Assembly (NCBI GenBank): GCA_943372585.1
Contig: CALRZF020000263.1
Location: forward strand, 1-5,683
Direction: 5' to 3'
Length of the DNA: 5,683 nt
Origin: RAM1 sp943372585
Lineage (GTDB): Bacteria > Pseudomonadota > Gammaproteobacteria > Burkholderiales > Burkholderiaceae_C
Below, in pieces: positions 5,672-5,683 of the stretch (position 1 is the stretch's first letter; the number at the start of each line of letters is the position of its first letter). The notes beneath the pieces were generated by a model, which was given only the letters and a program-made list of their open reading frames with translations, made no database searches and had not been told where the DNA came from. The position numbers and the translations under genes are program-made.

Positions 5672-5683
5672 ATGGCCAAAATA
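5672..5683 (+). CDS. parA: Probable start of parA (chromosome-partitioning ATPase), 3'-truncated
   Basis: Only four codons are present, M-A-K-I, beginning 6 nt after the exporter stop. Betaproteobacterial ParA proteins commonly begin M-A-K-I-F before the Walker A region, and parA normally follows mnmG-rsmG. The three nearby parS sites strengthen this. The call rests on context plus four residues, so it is an inference and would fail if the next codons did not lead into a deviant Walker A motif (KGGVGKT). Confidence 0.6.

Noticed and set aside
1..5683. Replication origin (DnaA-box cluster) in the window
   Set aside because: Gene context suggests the origin is nearby, but no cluster of TTATCCACA-like boxes or AT-rich unwinding region is visible.

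Overview
The window reads as a GC-rich betaproteobacterial chromosome segment, most likely Burkholderiales and plausibly Comamonadaceae (Acidovorax or a relative). That placement rests on protein character and on the gene order mnmG-rsmG-(lysE family)-parA, not on any database search. In many bacteria the mnmG-rsmG-parA-parB block lies next to the chromosome origin. The three near-perfect parS sites here support an origin-proximal location, although no DnaA-box cluster or origin is visible in the window itself.

Left part (1-1516): the 3' two thirds of an NAD(P)-dependent aldehyde dehydrogenase gene runs rightward. It meets a leftward pair, an NAD(P)H-dependent FMN reductase followed by a small YkgJ-type cysteine-cluster protein. 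The pair is separated by 5 nt, and the small gene overlaps the dehydrogenase 3' end by 13 nt in convergent orientation. A short divergent intergenic region (1517-1605) carries a perfect 8-bp inverted repeat, TGTACAAA-N8-TTTGTACA, and a possible -10 box.

Middle part (1606-5004): a Phd/YefM-type antitoxin, a PIN-domain (VapC-like) toxin, mnmG and rsmG follow one another with no gaps. The antitoxin/toxin junction is a GTGA overlap, the toxin/mnmG junction an ATGA overlap, and the mnmG/rsmG junction a TGATG overlap. All four genes could therefore be read from one transcript headed by the toxin-antitoxin pair and its likely TGTACA operator. The unusual point is a conserved tRNA-modification and rRNA-methylation pair sitting translationally coupled behind a toxin gene.

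Right part (3811-5683): two identical 16-bp parS sites are embedded in the mnmG coding sequence and a third, one-base variant lies in rsmG. All three are read through as ordinary codons. After rsmG comes a LysE/RhtB-family exporter, and 6 nt beyond its stop the window ends within the first four codons (M-A-K-I) of what is very probably parA. The parS sites would be loading sites for the ParB expected just downstream.

There is no stretch above 300 nt without a gene. No tRNA, rRNA, CRISPR array, insertion sequence or convincing rho-independent terminator was seen.
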